This document shows positions 15,240 to 23,835 of a stretch of DNA of 29,064 nt, one piece after another. The translations under genes and the position numbers were made by a program. The notes beneath the pieces were generated by a model. The model made no database searches. It was not told the DNA's origin and worked only from the letters and a program-made list of their open reading frames with translations. Numbering within the stretch: the first letter of the stretch is position 1; each line of letters begins with the position of its first letter. Source of the stretch: Methylopumilus sp036567085 (GTDB lineage: Bacteria; Pseudomonadota; Gammaproteobacteria; Burkholderiales; Methylophilaceae); assembly GCA_036567085.1 (NCBI GenBank), contig DATCVG010000072.1, forward strand, positions 1 to 29,064, in the 5' to 3' direction.

Positions 15240-16505
15240 TTGGATAAATTAGTTATTCAAGGACAATCACCTCTTCACGGCGAACTTGAAATATCAGGCG
15301 CTAAAAATGCAGCCTTACCTATACTTATCGCCTCCCTTCTTACTGAAGACACATTGTCATTAACTCATGTGCCTCAACTTCAAGATGTAAATACAACCAA
15401 ATCTTTATTAAAGTATATGGGTGTAGATATTGATTTCAGAAATGATTCGACTGAATTAACTGCAAAAGAAATTATCAATAAAAATGCACCTTATGAACGC
15501 GTAAAAACAATGCGCGCTTCTATTCTTGTATTAGGGCCCTTACTTGCAAGATTTGGCGAGGCTCGAGTTTCATTACCGGGAGGCTGTGCTATTGGATCAA
15601 GACCTGTCGATATTCATATCAAAGGCCTCCAAGCGATGGGAGCAAAAATAGATATTCATAATGGTTATATCGAAGCTTCGACGAAAAACTTACCGAAATC
15701 CAAGTTACAAGGGTGTAAATTTTATATGGATATTGTTACCGTCACAGGGACTGAGAATTTAATGATGGCGGCTTCATTGGCTAATGGAATTACCGTTTTG
15801 GAAAATGCTGCCAAAGAACCTGAAGTTTTAGATCTTGGGGAATGCTTAAATAAAATGGGCGCCAAAATACAAGGCTTAGGGACTGATGTAATTACAATTG
15901 AAGGCGTAGATTCGCTGCATAAAGCAAGTCATGATGTGATCTTTGATAGAATTGAAGCAGGGACATATTTGGCTGCTGTAGCAATGACAGGTGGCGATGT
16001 TCTTTTAAAAAATGTACAGCTTAAATGTTTAGATGCAATTACACAAAAATTAATTGAAACTGGCGTTAAAATTGAATCGCGTGAAAATTCAATTCATATT
16101 AAAAGTGATGGTAAATTGAAAGCGGTAAGTATAAGAACTGCACCTTATCCTGCTTTCCCAACGGATATGCAAGCACAAATGATGGCATTAAATACCATTG
16201 CAGAAGGTGTATCAGAAGTTACTGAAACGATCTTTGAAAATCGTTTTATGCATGTGCAGGAGCTCATTCGCATGGGGGCACAGATAGATGTTAGAGGAAA
16301 TACAGCAATTATTAGAGGCAAAGAATATTTGGAGGGGGCTTCTGTAATGGCAACAGATCTTAGAGCTTCTGCAAGTCTGGTTATTGCAAGTTTAGCAGCT
16401 AGAGGACAAACTACGATAGAGCGTATTTATCATCTTGATCGCGGATACGAAAAATTAGAGGATAAACTCAATCAATTAGGTGCCAATATTAAACGGATTC
16501 ATTAA
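15240..16505 (+). CDS. murA: UDP-N-acetylglucosamine 1-carboxyvinyltransferase
   Basis: First committed enzyme of peptidoglycan synthesis, transferring enolpyruvate from PEP to UDP-GlcNAc in the cytosol. The 421 residues begin MDKLVIQG and carry SGAKNAALP with K22 and N23, then the catalytic cysteine C116 in PGGCAIGSRPVD, the site attacked by fosfomycin in cysteine-type MurA. RASASLV near residue 380 is the usual C-terminal signature. The start is a TTG at 15240, supported by the exact match of the N terminus to the family; no ATG is available near by. Gap to grxD is one base, and to hisG one base. Confidence 0.96.
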   Translation: MDKLVIQGQSPLHGELEISGAKNAALPILIASLLTEDTLSLTHVPQLQDVNTTKSLLKYMGVDIDFRNDSTELTAKEIINKNAPYERVKTMRASILVLGPLLARFGEARVSLPGGCAIGSRPVDIHIKGLQAMGAKIDIHNGYIEASTKNLPKSKLQGCKFYMDIVTVTGTENLMMAASLANGITVLENAAKEPEVLDLGECLNKMGAKIQGLGTDVITIEGVDSLHKASHDVIFDRIEAGTYLAAVAMTGGDVLLKNVQLKCLDAITQKLIETGVKIESRENSIHIKSDGKLKAVSIRTAPYPAFPTDMQAQMMALNTIAEGVSEVTETIFENRFMHVQELIRMGAQIDVRGNTAIIRGKEYLEGASVMATDLRASASLVIASLAARGQTTIERIYHLDRGYEKLEDKLNQLGANIKRIH

Positions 16506-16506
16506 G

Positions 16507-17148
16507 ATGAAAATTACAATCGCATTATCTAAAGGAAGAATATTTGAACAAACCATCCCTCTTTTAGAGGGTGTTGGCATTACTTGTAACGAAGATCCTG
16601 AAACTTCAAGAAAACTTATTTTAGATACCAATCACAAAGATATAAAACTTATTATTGTAAGAGCTACAGATGTGCCAACTTATGTTGAATATGGCGCGGC
16701 TGATATTGGTATTACAGGTAAAGATATTCTTGATGAATATATGGGAGAAGGGCTTTATCAGCCGATCGATCTTAATATTGGTCGTTGCAAAATGATGGTA
16801 GCAGCCAAAGAAGATTTTGATTATGCAGGCGCTATTCAAAAAGGTGTTCGCTTAAAGGTAGCGACAAAATATGTAAAAGTAGCTAAAGAACACTTTGCAA
16901 AAAAAGGTATGCATATTGATTTAATTAAGCTTTATGGTTCTATGGAATTGGCGCCACTTGTAGGTCTAGCAGATGTGATCGTCGATTTAGTGAGCACAGG
17001 TAGAACTTTAAAAGCTAATAATCTTGTTGCAGTTGAAGATATTTCCGATATCAGTTCGCGGTTAATTATCAATCAGGCATCTTTAAAATTAAAGAGAGAA
17101 CTCTTGCAACCTATTCTTAGTCAATTTGAAAAAGCACTTAAAACATAA
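16507..17148 (+). CDS. hisG: ATP phosphoribosyltransferase, short form (HisG-S)
   Basis: First step of histidine synthesis: condenses ATP with PRPP. The 213-residue length identifies the short form, which lacks the C-terminal regulatory domain and needs HisZ for activity and feedback control. Motifs include ALSKGRIFE (6-14), ADIGITGKD and DLVSTGRTLKANNL, the PRPP-binding loop. The ATG at 16507 gives the normal beginning MKITIALSKGR; a longer in-frame start at 16480 would lie within murA and is not credible. No hisZ occurs in this window. Confidence 0.95.
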   Translation: MKITIALSKGRIFEQTIPLLEGVGITCNEDPETSRKLILDTNHKDIKLIIVRATDVPTYVEYGAADIGITGKDILDEYMGEGLYQPIDLNIGRCKMMVAAKEDFDYAGAIQKGVRLKVATKYVKVAKEHFAKKGMHIDLIKLYGSMELAPLVGLADVIVDLVSTGRTLKANNLVAVEDISDISSRLIINQASLKLKRELLQPILSQFEKALKT

Positions 17149-17156
17149 TCATACTT

Positions 17157-18461
17157 ATGATTCAAATTAAAAAATTAAATACCCAAGATTCAAATTTTAA
17201 AGATCAGTTAAGTCAGCTCATTTTCTTTGAAGCTGAAGAAAATACTCAGATCGAAAAAACAGTCGCAGAAATTTTGAGTGATGTGAAAAAAAGAGGCGAT
17301 CAAGCCGTCATTGAATATACAAAAAAATTTGATCGCGTAGATTTTTCTCGTATGGAAGAATTTGAAATATCCAATGAAGAATTAAATTTGGCTTTGAAAA
17401 GCCTTCCTCAAAAGTCAAGAGAAGCCCTCGAAGAAGCTGCTAAAAGAGTATTTGATTATCACAATAAACAGTTAATGAGTTCATGGAGCTATACCGAAGA
17501 TGACCAAACTTTGCTTGGTCAAAAAGTAACTTCACTAGATCGAGTTGGTTTATATGTTCCTGGTGGAAAAGCAGCTTACCCGTCTTCAGTACTAATGAAC
17601 GCAATTCCAGCAAAAGTGGCAGGTGTTAAAGAAATTATTATGGTAGTCCCATCGCCTCATGGAGACAGAAATCAATTGGTTTTGGCTGCCGCGGCCCTCG
17701 TTAAAGTCGACCGTGTATTTGCAATTGGTGGCGCTCAAGCAATCGGAGCGCTTGCTTATGGCACACAAACCATACCTCAAGTGGACAAAATTGTAGGCCC
17801 TGGCAACGCTTATGTTGCAGAAGCTAAAAGGAGAGTATTCGGTGTAGTTGGTATTGATATGGTTGCAGGCCCTTCAGAGATACTCATTATTGCAGATGAA
17901 AAATCGAATCCAGATTGGATTGCGATGGATTTATTTTCTCAGGCTGAGCATGATGAGCTAGCACAGTCAATTTTAATCAGCCCAAGTGAATCGTTTTTAA
18001 ATCAGGTTCAAGAGAGTATTGATAAATTGATTGAAACCATGCCGAGAAAAAAAATCATTGAAACTTCTTTGACAAATAGAGGTGCAATGATCAAAGTAAA
18101 ATCATTAGAAGAAGCAGCCGAGATTTCAAATTTTATTTCACCAGAACATTTAGAGCTTTCAGTAGATGATCCAGATTCACTCGTTAACAGTATTAAACAT
18201 GCAGGCGCTATCTTTATGGGAAGAAATACATGCGAAGCTGTTGGGGATTATTGTGCTGGCCCGAATCACGTCTTGCCAACATCAAGAACAGCAAGATTTT
18301 CTTCGCCGCTTGGTGTTTATGATTTTCAAAAGCGCTCAAGTCTAATTAAATTATCTAATCAAGGCGCTCGCAAGCTTGGAAAAATTGCGTCGGTCTTAGC
18401 CCATGGCGAAGGACTTCAAGCCCATGCCAAATCAGCGGAATATCGTATAGATAATGAGTAA
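17157..18461 (+). CDS. hisD: Histidinol dehydrogenase
   Basis: NAD-dependent zinc enzyme making the last two oxidations from histidinol to histidine. The 434 residues include GLYVPGGKAAYPS (131-143), KIVGPGNAYV (211-220), the zinc-binding QAEHDE (262-267), and the catalytic pair E330-H331 in SPEHLEL. NHVLPT and a C-terminal AHAKSAEYR complete the family pattern. Eight bases separate it from hisG; its end overlaps hisC by eight bases. Confidence 0.96.
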   Translation: MIQIKKLNTQDSNFKDQLSQLIFFEAEENTQIEKTVAEILSDVKKRGDQAVIEYTKKFDRVDFSRMEEFEISNEELNLALKSLPQKSREALEEAAKRVFDYHNKQLMSSWSYTEDDQTLLGQKVTSLDRVGLYVPGGKAAYPSSVLMNAIPAKVAGVKEIIMVVPSPHGDRNQLVLAAAALVKVDRVFAIGGAQAIGALAYGTQTIPQVDKIVGPGNAYVAEAKRRVFGVVGIDMVAGPSEILIIADEKSNPDWIAMDLFSQAEHDELAQSILISPSESFLNQVQESIDKLIETMPRKKIIETSLTNRGAMIKVKSLEEAAEISNFISPEHLELSVDDPDSLVNSIKHAGAIFMGRNTCEAVGDYCAGPNHVLPTSRTARFSSPLGVYDFQKRSSLIKLSNQGARKLGKIASVLAHGEGLQAHAKSAEYRIDNE

Positions 18462-19518
18462 ATTCTGGAGCAAGGTTGTTCATGGCTTGACGCCATACAT
18501 TCCTGGCGAGCAACCTAAACTTAATAATCTTATTAAGTTAAATACTAATGAGAATCCTTATGGACCAAGCCCAAAGGTAATTGCAGCCATTCAAAAATTT
18601 ACAGATGACAATTTAAGACTCTATCCGGACCCAAATTCAGAAGCGCTTAAGAAATCAATTGCAGATTATTTTAATGTTAAAGCTAATCAGGTTTTTGTGG
18701 GAAATGGTTCTGATGAAGTCTTAGCTATTGCATTTCAAGCACTTTTGAAACATGACACGCCTATTTTATTCCCTGATATTACTTATAGCTTTTACCCGGT
18801 ATATTGCAAACTCTACGAGATTGATTTTAAAACTATTCCCCTTAATGATTCATTTGAAATCGTATTAAATGATTATTTAATGCCTAATGGAGGCGTTATT
18901 TTTCCAAATCCAAATGCGCCAACGGGCATACCACTTACCTTGAAAAAGATTGAAGCATTTCTTGATAAGAATATTGATTCTGTAGTGATCGTAGATGAAG
19001 CGTACGTTGATTTTGGCACAGAGTCGGTTATTTCTCTTACAGAAAAATATAAAAATTTATTGGTCACACATTCATTTTCTAAATCGAGATCATTAGCAGG
19101 ACTAAGACTTGGTTACGCTATAGGCCACCCAGATCTTATCGAAGCTTTAATTAGAATAAAAGATAGCTTTAACTCTTATCCAATTGATCGATTAGGATTG
19201 ATTGCCGGTATTGAATCCTTTAAAGATGATGCCTATTTTAAAAATACCTGCCATAAAGTTATTAAAACGAAATTAAATTTTGTTGATAAATTAAAGGCTC
19301 TTAATTTTTCAGTTCTTCCTTCAGGCGCGAATTTTGTTTTTGCTCAACACACCTCTCTCGATGGAAAAATCATCACAAATAAATTAAGAGACCACGGAAT
19401 TGTAGTGAGGCGCTTTGATAATCCAATGCGAATCTCTTCCTACATTCGATTCACAATTGGTTCGGATGAAGAGATGCAAGTATTGCTTGAGACGTTAAAA
19501 CTTATTCTAAGCATATGA
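18454..19518 (+). CDS. hisC: Histidinol-phosphate aminotransferase
   Basis: PLP enzyme converting imidazole acetol phosphate to histidinol phosphate. The 354 residues show NENPYGPSP (32-40), GNGSDEVL (83-90), PNPNAPTG (151-158), DEAYVDF (181-187) and the PLP lysine K210 in HSFSKSRSLAGLRLG. It overlaps hisD by eight bases. A 64-base gap follows, the largest inside the his cluster. HisC-type aminotransferases are sometimes broad; the context makes the assignment firm. Confidence 0.94.
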   Translation: MSKFWSKVVHGLTPYIPGEQPKLNNLIKLNTNENPYGPSPKVIAAIQKFTDDNLRLYPDPNSEALKKSIADYFNVKANQVFVGNGSDEVLAIAFQALLKHDTPILFPDITYSFYPVYCKLYEIDFKTIPLNDSFEIVLNDYLMPNGGVIFPNPNAPTGIPLTLKKIEAFLDKNIDSVVIVDEAYVDFGTESVISLTEKYKNLLVTHSFSKSRSLAGLRLGYAIGHPDLIEALIRIKDSFNSYPIDRLGLIAGIESFKDDAYFKNTCHKVIKTKLNFVDKLKALNFSVLPSGANFVFAQHTSLDGKIITNKLRDHGIVVRRFDNPMRISSYIRFTIGSDEEMQVLLETLKLILSI

Positions 19519-19582
19519 AATAATTGATGTTAATTACATTTTTAATGAGTTAAAATATCTTATCTACTTTAAGTAAAAAAAT

Positions 19583-20173
19583 ATGACAAGATCAGCATCT
19601 GTTTCAAGAAATACAAATGAAACTAAAATCGAAGTAAGTATTAATCTTGATGGTCAAGGGAGTGCAAAACTCAATACGGGCATCGGTTTTTTAGATCATA
19701 TGTTAGACCAGGTTGCTCGTCATGGAATGTTTGATTTGGAAGTTACAGCAAAAGGTGATCTTCATATTGATGCACATCATACTGTTGAAGATGTTGGTAT
19801 TGTCCTTGGACAAGCCTTTAATAAAGCAATCGGAGATAAAAAAGGTATTACCAGGTATGGGTCAGCTATTATCCCTTTAGATGAGGCATTGTCGAGAGTT
19901 GTGCTTGATATATCAGGTAGGCCTGGACTTGAATTTGATGTTGAATTTAAAAGGGCTGCTATAGGTGAATTTGATGTTGATTTAATACACGAATTTTTTC
20001 AAGGGTTCGTGAATCATGCAAATATTACGATGCACATCGATAATCTTAAAGGTGATAATGCCCACCATCAGGCAGAAACAATTTATAAAGCATTTGGAAG
20101 AGCCCTTAAAATGGCTGTTTACATTGATCAAAAAATTTCTGGTGTAACCCCCTCAACCAAAGGCAGTCTATAA
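19583..20173 (+). CDS. hisB: Imidazoleglycerol-phosphate dehydratase (monofunctional)
   Basis: Manganese enzyme of 196 residues that dehydrates IGP. Histidine-rich metal motifs are GFLDHMLDQVARHG (with H39), DAHHTVEDVG (H65, H66, E69) and HHQAETIYKAFGRAL. It lacks the N-terminal histidinol-phosphatase domain of the bifunctional enterobacterial HisB, so that activity must come from another locus. It follows hisC after 64 A+T-rich bases and precedes hisH by 21 bases. Confidence 0.95.
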   Translation: MTRSASVSRNTNETKIEVSINLDGQGSAKLNTGIGFLDHMLDQVARHGMFDLEVTAKGDLHIDAHHTVEDVGIVLGQAFNKAIGDKKGITRYGSAIIPLDEALSRVVLDISGRPGLEFDVEFKRAAIGEFDVDLIHEFFQGFVNHANITMHIDNLKGDNAHHQAETIYKAFGRALKMAVYIDQKISGVTPSTKGSL

Positions 20174-20194
20174 ACCTTTTTCATCAAAATAATA

Positions 20195-20827
20195 ATGATC
20201 GCTATCATTGATTATGGAATGGGAAATTTAAAGTCAGTATTTAATGCCTTTAAACAAGTCGCGCCCGAAGCCGATATTAAAGTTACAAATAATCCTACCG
20301 ATATTAAACAAGCACATCATGTAGTTTTTCCTGGCCAAGGCGCTATGCCTGACTGCATAAGAGAGCTTGATGAAAGAAATTTAAGATTCTCTGTGATTGA
20401 GGCAGCAAAAACAAAACCTTTTTTAGGGATATGCATTGGTTTGCAAATGTTGTTTGATAAAAGTGAAGAAGGTAATGTTGATGGCTTAGGATTGCTGGGA
20501 GGCACTATTAAGCGATTTAATAATCAGAATACAGCAGATGAAAGTGGCCATAAGCTAAAAATTCCTCATATGGGATGGAATGAAGTGTCACAGACAAATC
20601 ATCATCCTCTATGGAAAAACATTAATAATAAAGATCGATTTTATTTTGTTCATAGTTATTATTTAGAATCTAATGATAAAAATATTGTGTCAGCTGAAAC
20701 TTCATATGCGCAAAAATTTTGTTGTGCTATTGCTAAAGAAAATATTTTTGCAGTGCAATTTCATCCAGAAAAAAGTTCGACAGCTGGCTTACAACTTATC
20801 AAAAACTTTGTTCAATGGTCAGTATAG
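20195..20827 (+). CDS. hisH: Imidazole glycerol phosphate synthase, glutaminase subunit
   Basis: Class I glutamine amidotransferase (210 residues) that supplies ammonia to HisF. The triad is visible: C80 in LGICIGLQML, H190 and E192 in QFHPEKS. The N terminus IIDYGMGNLKSV is diagnostic for HisH. Its partner hisF is two genes downstream, with hisA between them, the usual order. Confidence 0.95.
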   Translation: MIAIIDYGMGNLKSVFNAFKQVAPEADIKVTNNPTDIKQAHHVVFPGQGAMPDCIRELDERNLRFSVIEAAKTKPFLGICIGLQMLFDKSEEGNVDGLGLLGGTIKRFNNQNTADESGHKLKIPHMGWNEVSQTNHHPLWKNINNKDRFYFVHSYYLESNDKNIVSAETSYAQKFCCAIAKENIFAVQFHPEKSSTAGLQLIKNFVQWSV

Positions 20828-20837
20828 GCTTTAGTTT

Positions 20838-21578
20838 ATGTTAATCATTCCAGCAATTGATTTGAAAGATGGTAAGTGCGTTAGACTCAAACAAGGCTTA
20901 ATGGCGGAATCAACAATTTTTTCAGAAAATCCTGGAGAAGTTGCGAAGCAATGGAAAGACCTTGGAGCTCGAAGATTGCATCTGGTTGACCTAAACGGCG
21001 CTTTTGCAGGCAAACCAGTGAATGAATCTGCAATTAAAGCTATTGTTAAAGAAGTGGATGGTGCGATTCCAATTCAATTAGGTGGCGGCATTCGTAATCT
21101 CGATACTGTTGAAAAATATCTTAATAACGGCGTGGACTACATCATCATAGGAACAGCCGCGGTTAAAAATCCTGGTTTTCTTCACGAAGCTTGTTATGCA
21201 TTCCCTGGGCAAATCATTGTGGGACTTGATGCAAAAGAAGGAGAAGTAGCTATTGATGGATGGGCCAAATTAACCGGACATAATGTGATTGAGCTCGCAA
21301 AGAAATTTGAAGGCTATGGTGTTGAAGCTATCATTTATACTGATATTGGACGTGATGGCATGTTAAATGGATTGAATATTGAAGCAACTGAAAAATTAGC
21401 TGAGGCACTCACTATCCCTGTGATTGCTAGTGGAGGAATAACTAATTTAGATGATATTAAAAATTTATGTTCAATTGCATATTCAGGTGTCAGTGGCGCA
21501 ATTACAGGTAGAGCTATATACGAGGGAACGCTTGATTTTAAAGCAGCACAAGCACTCGCAGATGAGCTTATCAAATAA
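20838..21578 (+). CDS. hisA: ProFAR isomerase (HisA)
   Basis: TIM-barrel enzyme of 246 residues converting ProFAR to PRFAR. The acid/base aspartates are D8 in IIPAIDLKDG and D131 in VGLDAKEG; phosphate-binding loops are LGGGIRN (81-87) and ASGGI in the second half. The half-barrel duplication shared with HisF is plain. hisF starts at the base after its stop. Confidence 0.95.
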   Translation: MLIIPAIDLKDGKCVRLKQGLMAESTIFSENPGEVAKQWKDLGARRLHLVDLNGAFAGKPVNESAIKAIVKEVDGAIPIQLGGGIRNLDTVEKYLNNGVDYIIIGTAAVKNPGFLHEACYAFPGQIIVGLDAKEGEVAIDGWAKLTGHNVIELAKKFEGYGVEAIIYTDIGRDGMLNGLNIEATEKLAEALTIPVIASGGITNLDDIKNLCSIAYSGVSGAITGRAIYEGTLDFKAAQALADELIK

Positions 21579-22349
21579 ATGTCACTCGCCAAAAGAATTA
21601 TTCCTTGTCTAGATGTGACTGATGGCAGAGTTGTAAAAGGAATTAATTTTTTAGAATTAAAAGATGCAGGTGATCCTGTAGAAAATGCAAAAAAATATAA
21701 TGAGCAAGGTGCAGATGAATTAGCTTTTTTAGATATCACTGCAAGTTCAGATGATCGAGGTTTAATACTTCACATCATTGAAAATGTTGCTAAAGAAGTT
21801 TTTATACCGCTGACTGTAGGCGGTGGGGTTCGAACTCCCGAGGACGTCAGAAATTTACTCAATGCAGGCGCTGACAAAGTCAGTATTAATACCTCTGCAA
21901 TTGTTAATCCAGATATTGTTTATCAAACCTCATCTCGGTTTGGATCTCAGTGCATTGTGGTCGCGATTGATGCAAAGTTAACGGCAGACGAGAATAAGTC
22001 TTTTTGGCAAGTATTTACTCATGGGGGAAGAAATGCCACTGGATTGGATGCAGTTGAATGGGCAGCGAAAATGGCTTCATTGGGAGCAGGTGAATTACTC
22101 ATTACAAGCATGGATCGAGACGGAACAAAAAAAGGCTTTGATCTAGAATTGATTAAGGCAATATCTGATAAAGTGGATGTGCCTATTATTGCATCCGGCG
22201 GTGTTGGTGATCTTCAACATCTTGTAGATGGTGTAAAAATAGGGGGAGCTGATGCAGTCTTAGCGGCCAGTATATTTCATTTTGGAGAGTATACGATTAA
22301 TGAAGCTAAAGCGTTTATGAAATCTAATCACATCGAGATTCGTCAATGA
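21579..22349 (+). CDS. hisF: Imidazole glycerol phosphate synthase, cyclase subunit
   Basis: TIM-barrel synthase (256 residues) that uses ammonia from HisH to form IGP and AICAR. Catalytic aspartates are D12 in IIPCLDVTDG and D131 in VVAIDAK; phosphate loops are VGGGVRT (80-86) and ASGGVG. KGINF is typical of the PRFAR-binding face. It directly abuts hisA and overlaps hisI by four bases. Confidence 0.96.
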   Translation: MSLAKRIIPCLDVTDGRVVKGINFLELKDAGDPVENAKKYNEQGADELAFLDITASSDDRGLILHIIENVAKEVFIPLTVGGGVRTPEDVRNLLNAGADKVSINTSAIVNPDIVYQTSSRFGSQCIVVAIDAKLTADENKSFWQVFTHGGRNATGLDAVEWAAKMASLGAGELLITSMDRDGTKKGFDLELIKAISDKVDVPIIASGGVGDLQHLVDGVKIGGADAVLAASIFHFGEYTINEAKAFMKSNHIEIRQ

Positions 22350-22732
22350 GTTGGATACATTCCATTAAATGGGATAAAGATGGGCTTGTGCCAGTGATTG
22401 TCCAAGACTATAGAACAAACAAAGTTCTTATGTTTGCATGGATGAATCAAGAGGCATTAGAGCTCACACAAAAAAACAAAAAAGCTTTTTATTGGTCAAG
22501 ATCTAGAAAAAAAATTTGGGAAAAAGGCGAGGAATCTGGACACCTGCAAAATATCCATGAAATAAGACTTGATTGCGATGGTGATGTCATCTTGCTTAAA
22601 ATTGAGCAAATTGAAAACATTGCTTGTCATACAGGCCGAGAAACTTGTTTTTATCAAAAGTTGGATGATAAAGGTATGTGGGTAACTGATTATCCCGTGA
22701 TGAAAGAACCTAAAGATATTTATAAGAAATAA
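22346..22732 (+). CDS. hisI: Phosphoribosyl-AMP cyclohydrolase
   Basis: Zinc enzyme of 128 residues opening the purine ring of PR-AMP. Conserved segments are MFAWMNQEAL, YWSRSRKKIWEKGEESG, and the zinc/magnesium site in LDCDGD (C77) with C94 and C101 in ACHTGRETCFY. It is not fused to HisE, unlike the enterobacterial HisIE protein; hisE follows as a separate gene after five bases. Confidence 0.95.
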   Translation: MSWIHSIKWDKDGLVPVIVQDYRTNKVLMFAWMNQEALELTQKNKKAFYWSRSRKKIWEKGEESGHLQNIHEIRLDCDGDVILLKIEQIENIACHTGRETCFYQKLDDKGMWVTDYPVMKEPKDIYKK

Positions 22733-22737
22733 TTAAT

Positions 22738-23064
22738 ATGAATGCGATTTTAAAAAAACTCACTGAAACGCTTGAAGCTAGAAAAAATGATGATCCTAGT
22801 AAATCATATACAGCCTCTTTATATCGTGATGGATTGGAAGCTATTTTAAAAAAAGTGAATGAAGAAGCTTTTGAAACAATTATTGCTGCCCGACAAGGAG
22901 ATAACAAAGAGCTTATCCATGAAGTTGCTGATTTATGGTTTCATACTTTAGTATTAATGGCGCATAAAAATTTGAGTGTAGAAGATATTTTGAATGAGCT
23001 TTCAAGAAGAGAAGGTACCTCAGGTATTGAAGAGAAAGAAAGCCGGGGTTGGAAAGCTAAATAA
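22738..23064 (+). CDS. hisE: Phosphoribosyl-ATP pyrophosphatase
   Basis: All-alpha MazG-like hydrolase of 108 residues that removes pyrophosphate from PR-ATP. The metal-binding acidic pattern is NEEAFETIIAA followed by HEVADLWFH, diagnostic for HisE. The C-terminal RREGTSGIEEKESR is also typical. Last histidine gene of the cluster; the HIT gene begins one base after its stop. Confidence 0.94.
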   Translation: MNAILKKLTETLEARKNDDPSKSYTASLYRDGLEAILKKVNEEAFETIIAARQGDNKELIHEVADLWFHTLVLMAHKNLSVEDILNELSRREGTSGIEEKESRGWKAK

Positions 23065-23065
23065 T

Positions 23066-23398
23066 ATGAATTGCATCTTTTGTAAAATTATTGAGGGTTC
23101 GATACCTAGCAAAAAAATATTTGAGAATGATGAATTAATTGCCTTTCATGATATACATCCGATCGACAAAGTTCATTTTCTAATTACACCTAAAAAACAT
23201 ATTGAAAATTTAATATCTTGTAACGAAGCTGATAAAGAGATTTTATCGAATATGCTACTTTTGGCGCCTAAATTAGCAAAAGAACAGGGATTGCAGGGCT
23301 TTCGCACAATGATTAATTCTGGTGCCGAAGGTGGTCAAGAAATTTTTCATATACATTTTCATGTCTATGGCGGAAGTTCAAAACTAGCAAAAATTTAA
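23066..23398 (+). CDS. HIT-family (histidine triad, Hint-like) nucleotide-binding protein
   Basis: Small nucleotide phosphoramidase/hydrolase of 110 residues. The triad is HIHFHVYGG (H95, H97, H99), the N terminus has the CIFCKII element with two cysteines that can bind zinc in this family, and the middle has HFLITPKKHIENL. The ATG at 23066 gives this standard start; the longer in-frame ATG at 22994 lies within hisE and is unlikely. The gene commonly trails hisIE in betaproteobacteria. Physiological substrate is unknown. Confidence 0.9.
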   Translation: MNCIFCKIIEGSIPSKKIFENDELIAFHDIHPIDKVHFLITPKKHIENLISCNEADKEILSNMLLLAPKLAKEQGLQGFRTMINSGAEGGQEIFHIHFHVYGGSSKLAKI

Positions 23399-23410
23399 GA
23401 GGGAGTTAAT

Positions 23411-23608
23411 ATGGGATTTTCAAGCATCACACATTGGTTAATAGTTTTATTAATAGTTTTTTTAATATTTGGTACAAGCAAATTGAGAAATATTGGAAGT
23501 GATTTAGGAGCGGCTGTTAAAAATTTTAAAGATGCAGTCAAAAATGAAGATACATCTAAAGATAAAACATCGCGTCGTGGAGTATCAAAAACTCGCGTTA
23601 AAAAATAA
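23411..23608 (+). CDS. tatA: Sec-independent translocase subunit TatA
   Basis: Single-pass pore-forming subunit of the twin-arginine translocase (65 residues). The N-terminal membrane helix is followed by the hallmark FGTSKLRNIGSDLGAAV and an amphipathic FKDAVKN; the tail is short and strongly basic. AGGGAG at 23400-23405 is five bases before the ATG, marking a possibly high translation rate, consistent with TatA being the most abundant Tat subunit. First gene of tatABC. Confidence 0.93.
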   Translation: MGFSSITHWLIVLLIVFLIFGTSKLRNIGSDLGAAVKNFKDAVKNEDTSKDKTSRRGVSKTRVKK

Positions 23609-23613
23609 GTTTT

Positions 23614-23835
23614 ATGTTTGATGTTTCCTTTTCGGAGTTAGTTGTTATCTTTTTTGTAGCACTTATGGTGATTGGGCCAGAAAAGCTGCCTAAAGTAGCT
23701 AAGGTTTTAGGTAAGCTGACTGGAAAAGCACAAAATTATATTGGTAAACTCAAAGAAGAAATTGAACGAGAAGAAAAGTTTAAAGAGCTTCAAAAAATTC
23801 AGCGTGAAATTAAAAAAAAGTCGATTAAATCTTAG
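23614..23835 (+). CDS. tatB: Sec-independent translocase subunit TatB (short)
   Basis: Receptor-complex subunit that works with TatC. The N-terminal MFDVSFSELVVI, the following GPEKLPKVAKVLGK and the charged amphipathic helix (KLKEEIEREEKFKEL) identify TatB rather than TatA. At 73 residues it is clearly shorter than most TatB proteins because the variable C-terminal tail is nearly absent. Its TAG shares one base with the GTG start of tatC. Confidence 0.9.
   Translation: MFDVSFSELVVIFFVALMVIGPEKLPKVAKVLGKLTGKAQNYIGKLKEEIEREEKFKELQKIQREIKKKSIKS

Noticed and set aside
16480..16506. Longer start for hisG inside murA
   Set aside because: It would overlap the end of murA and add nine residues before the universal MKITIALSKGR beginning.
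19519..19582. Internal promoter between hisC and hisB
   Set aside because: TAAAAT (19551-19556) is present but no -35 lies at an acceptable distance (TTGATG is 21 bases away), so I do not call it.
22994..23065. Longer start for the HIT protein inside hisE
   Set aside because: The added 24 residues are the hisE C terminus read in another frame, and the family begins at MNCIFC (23066).
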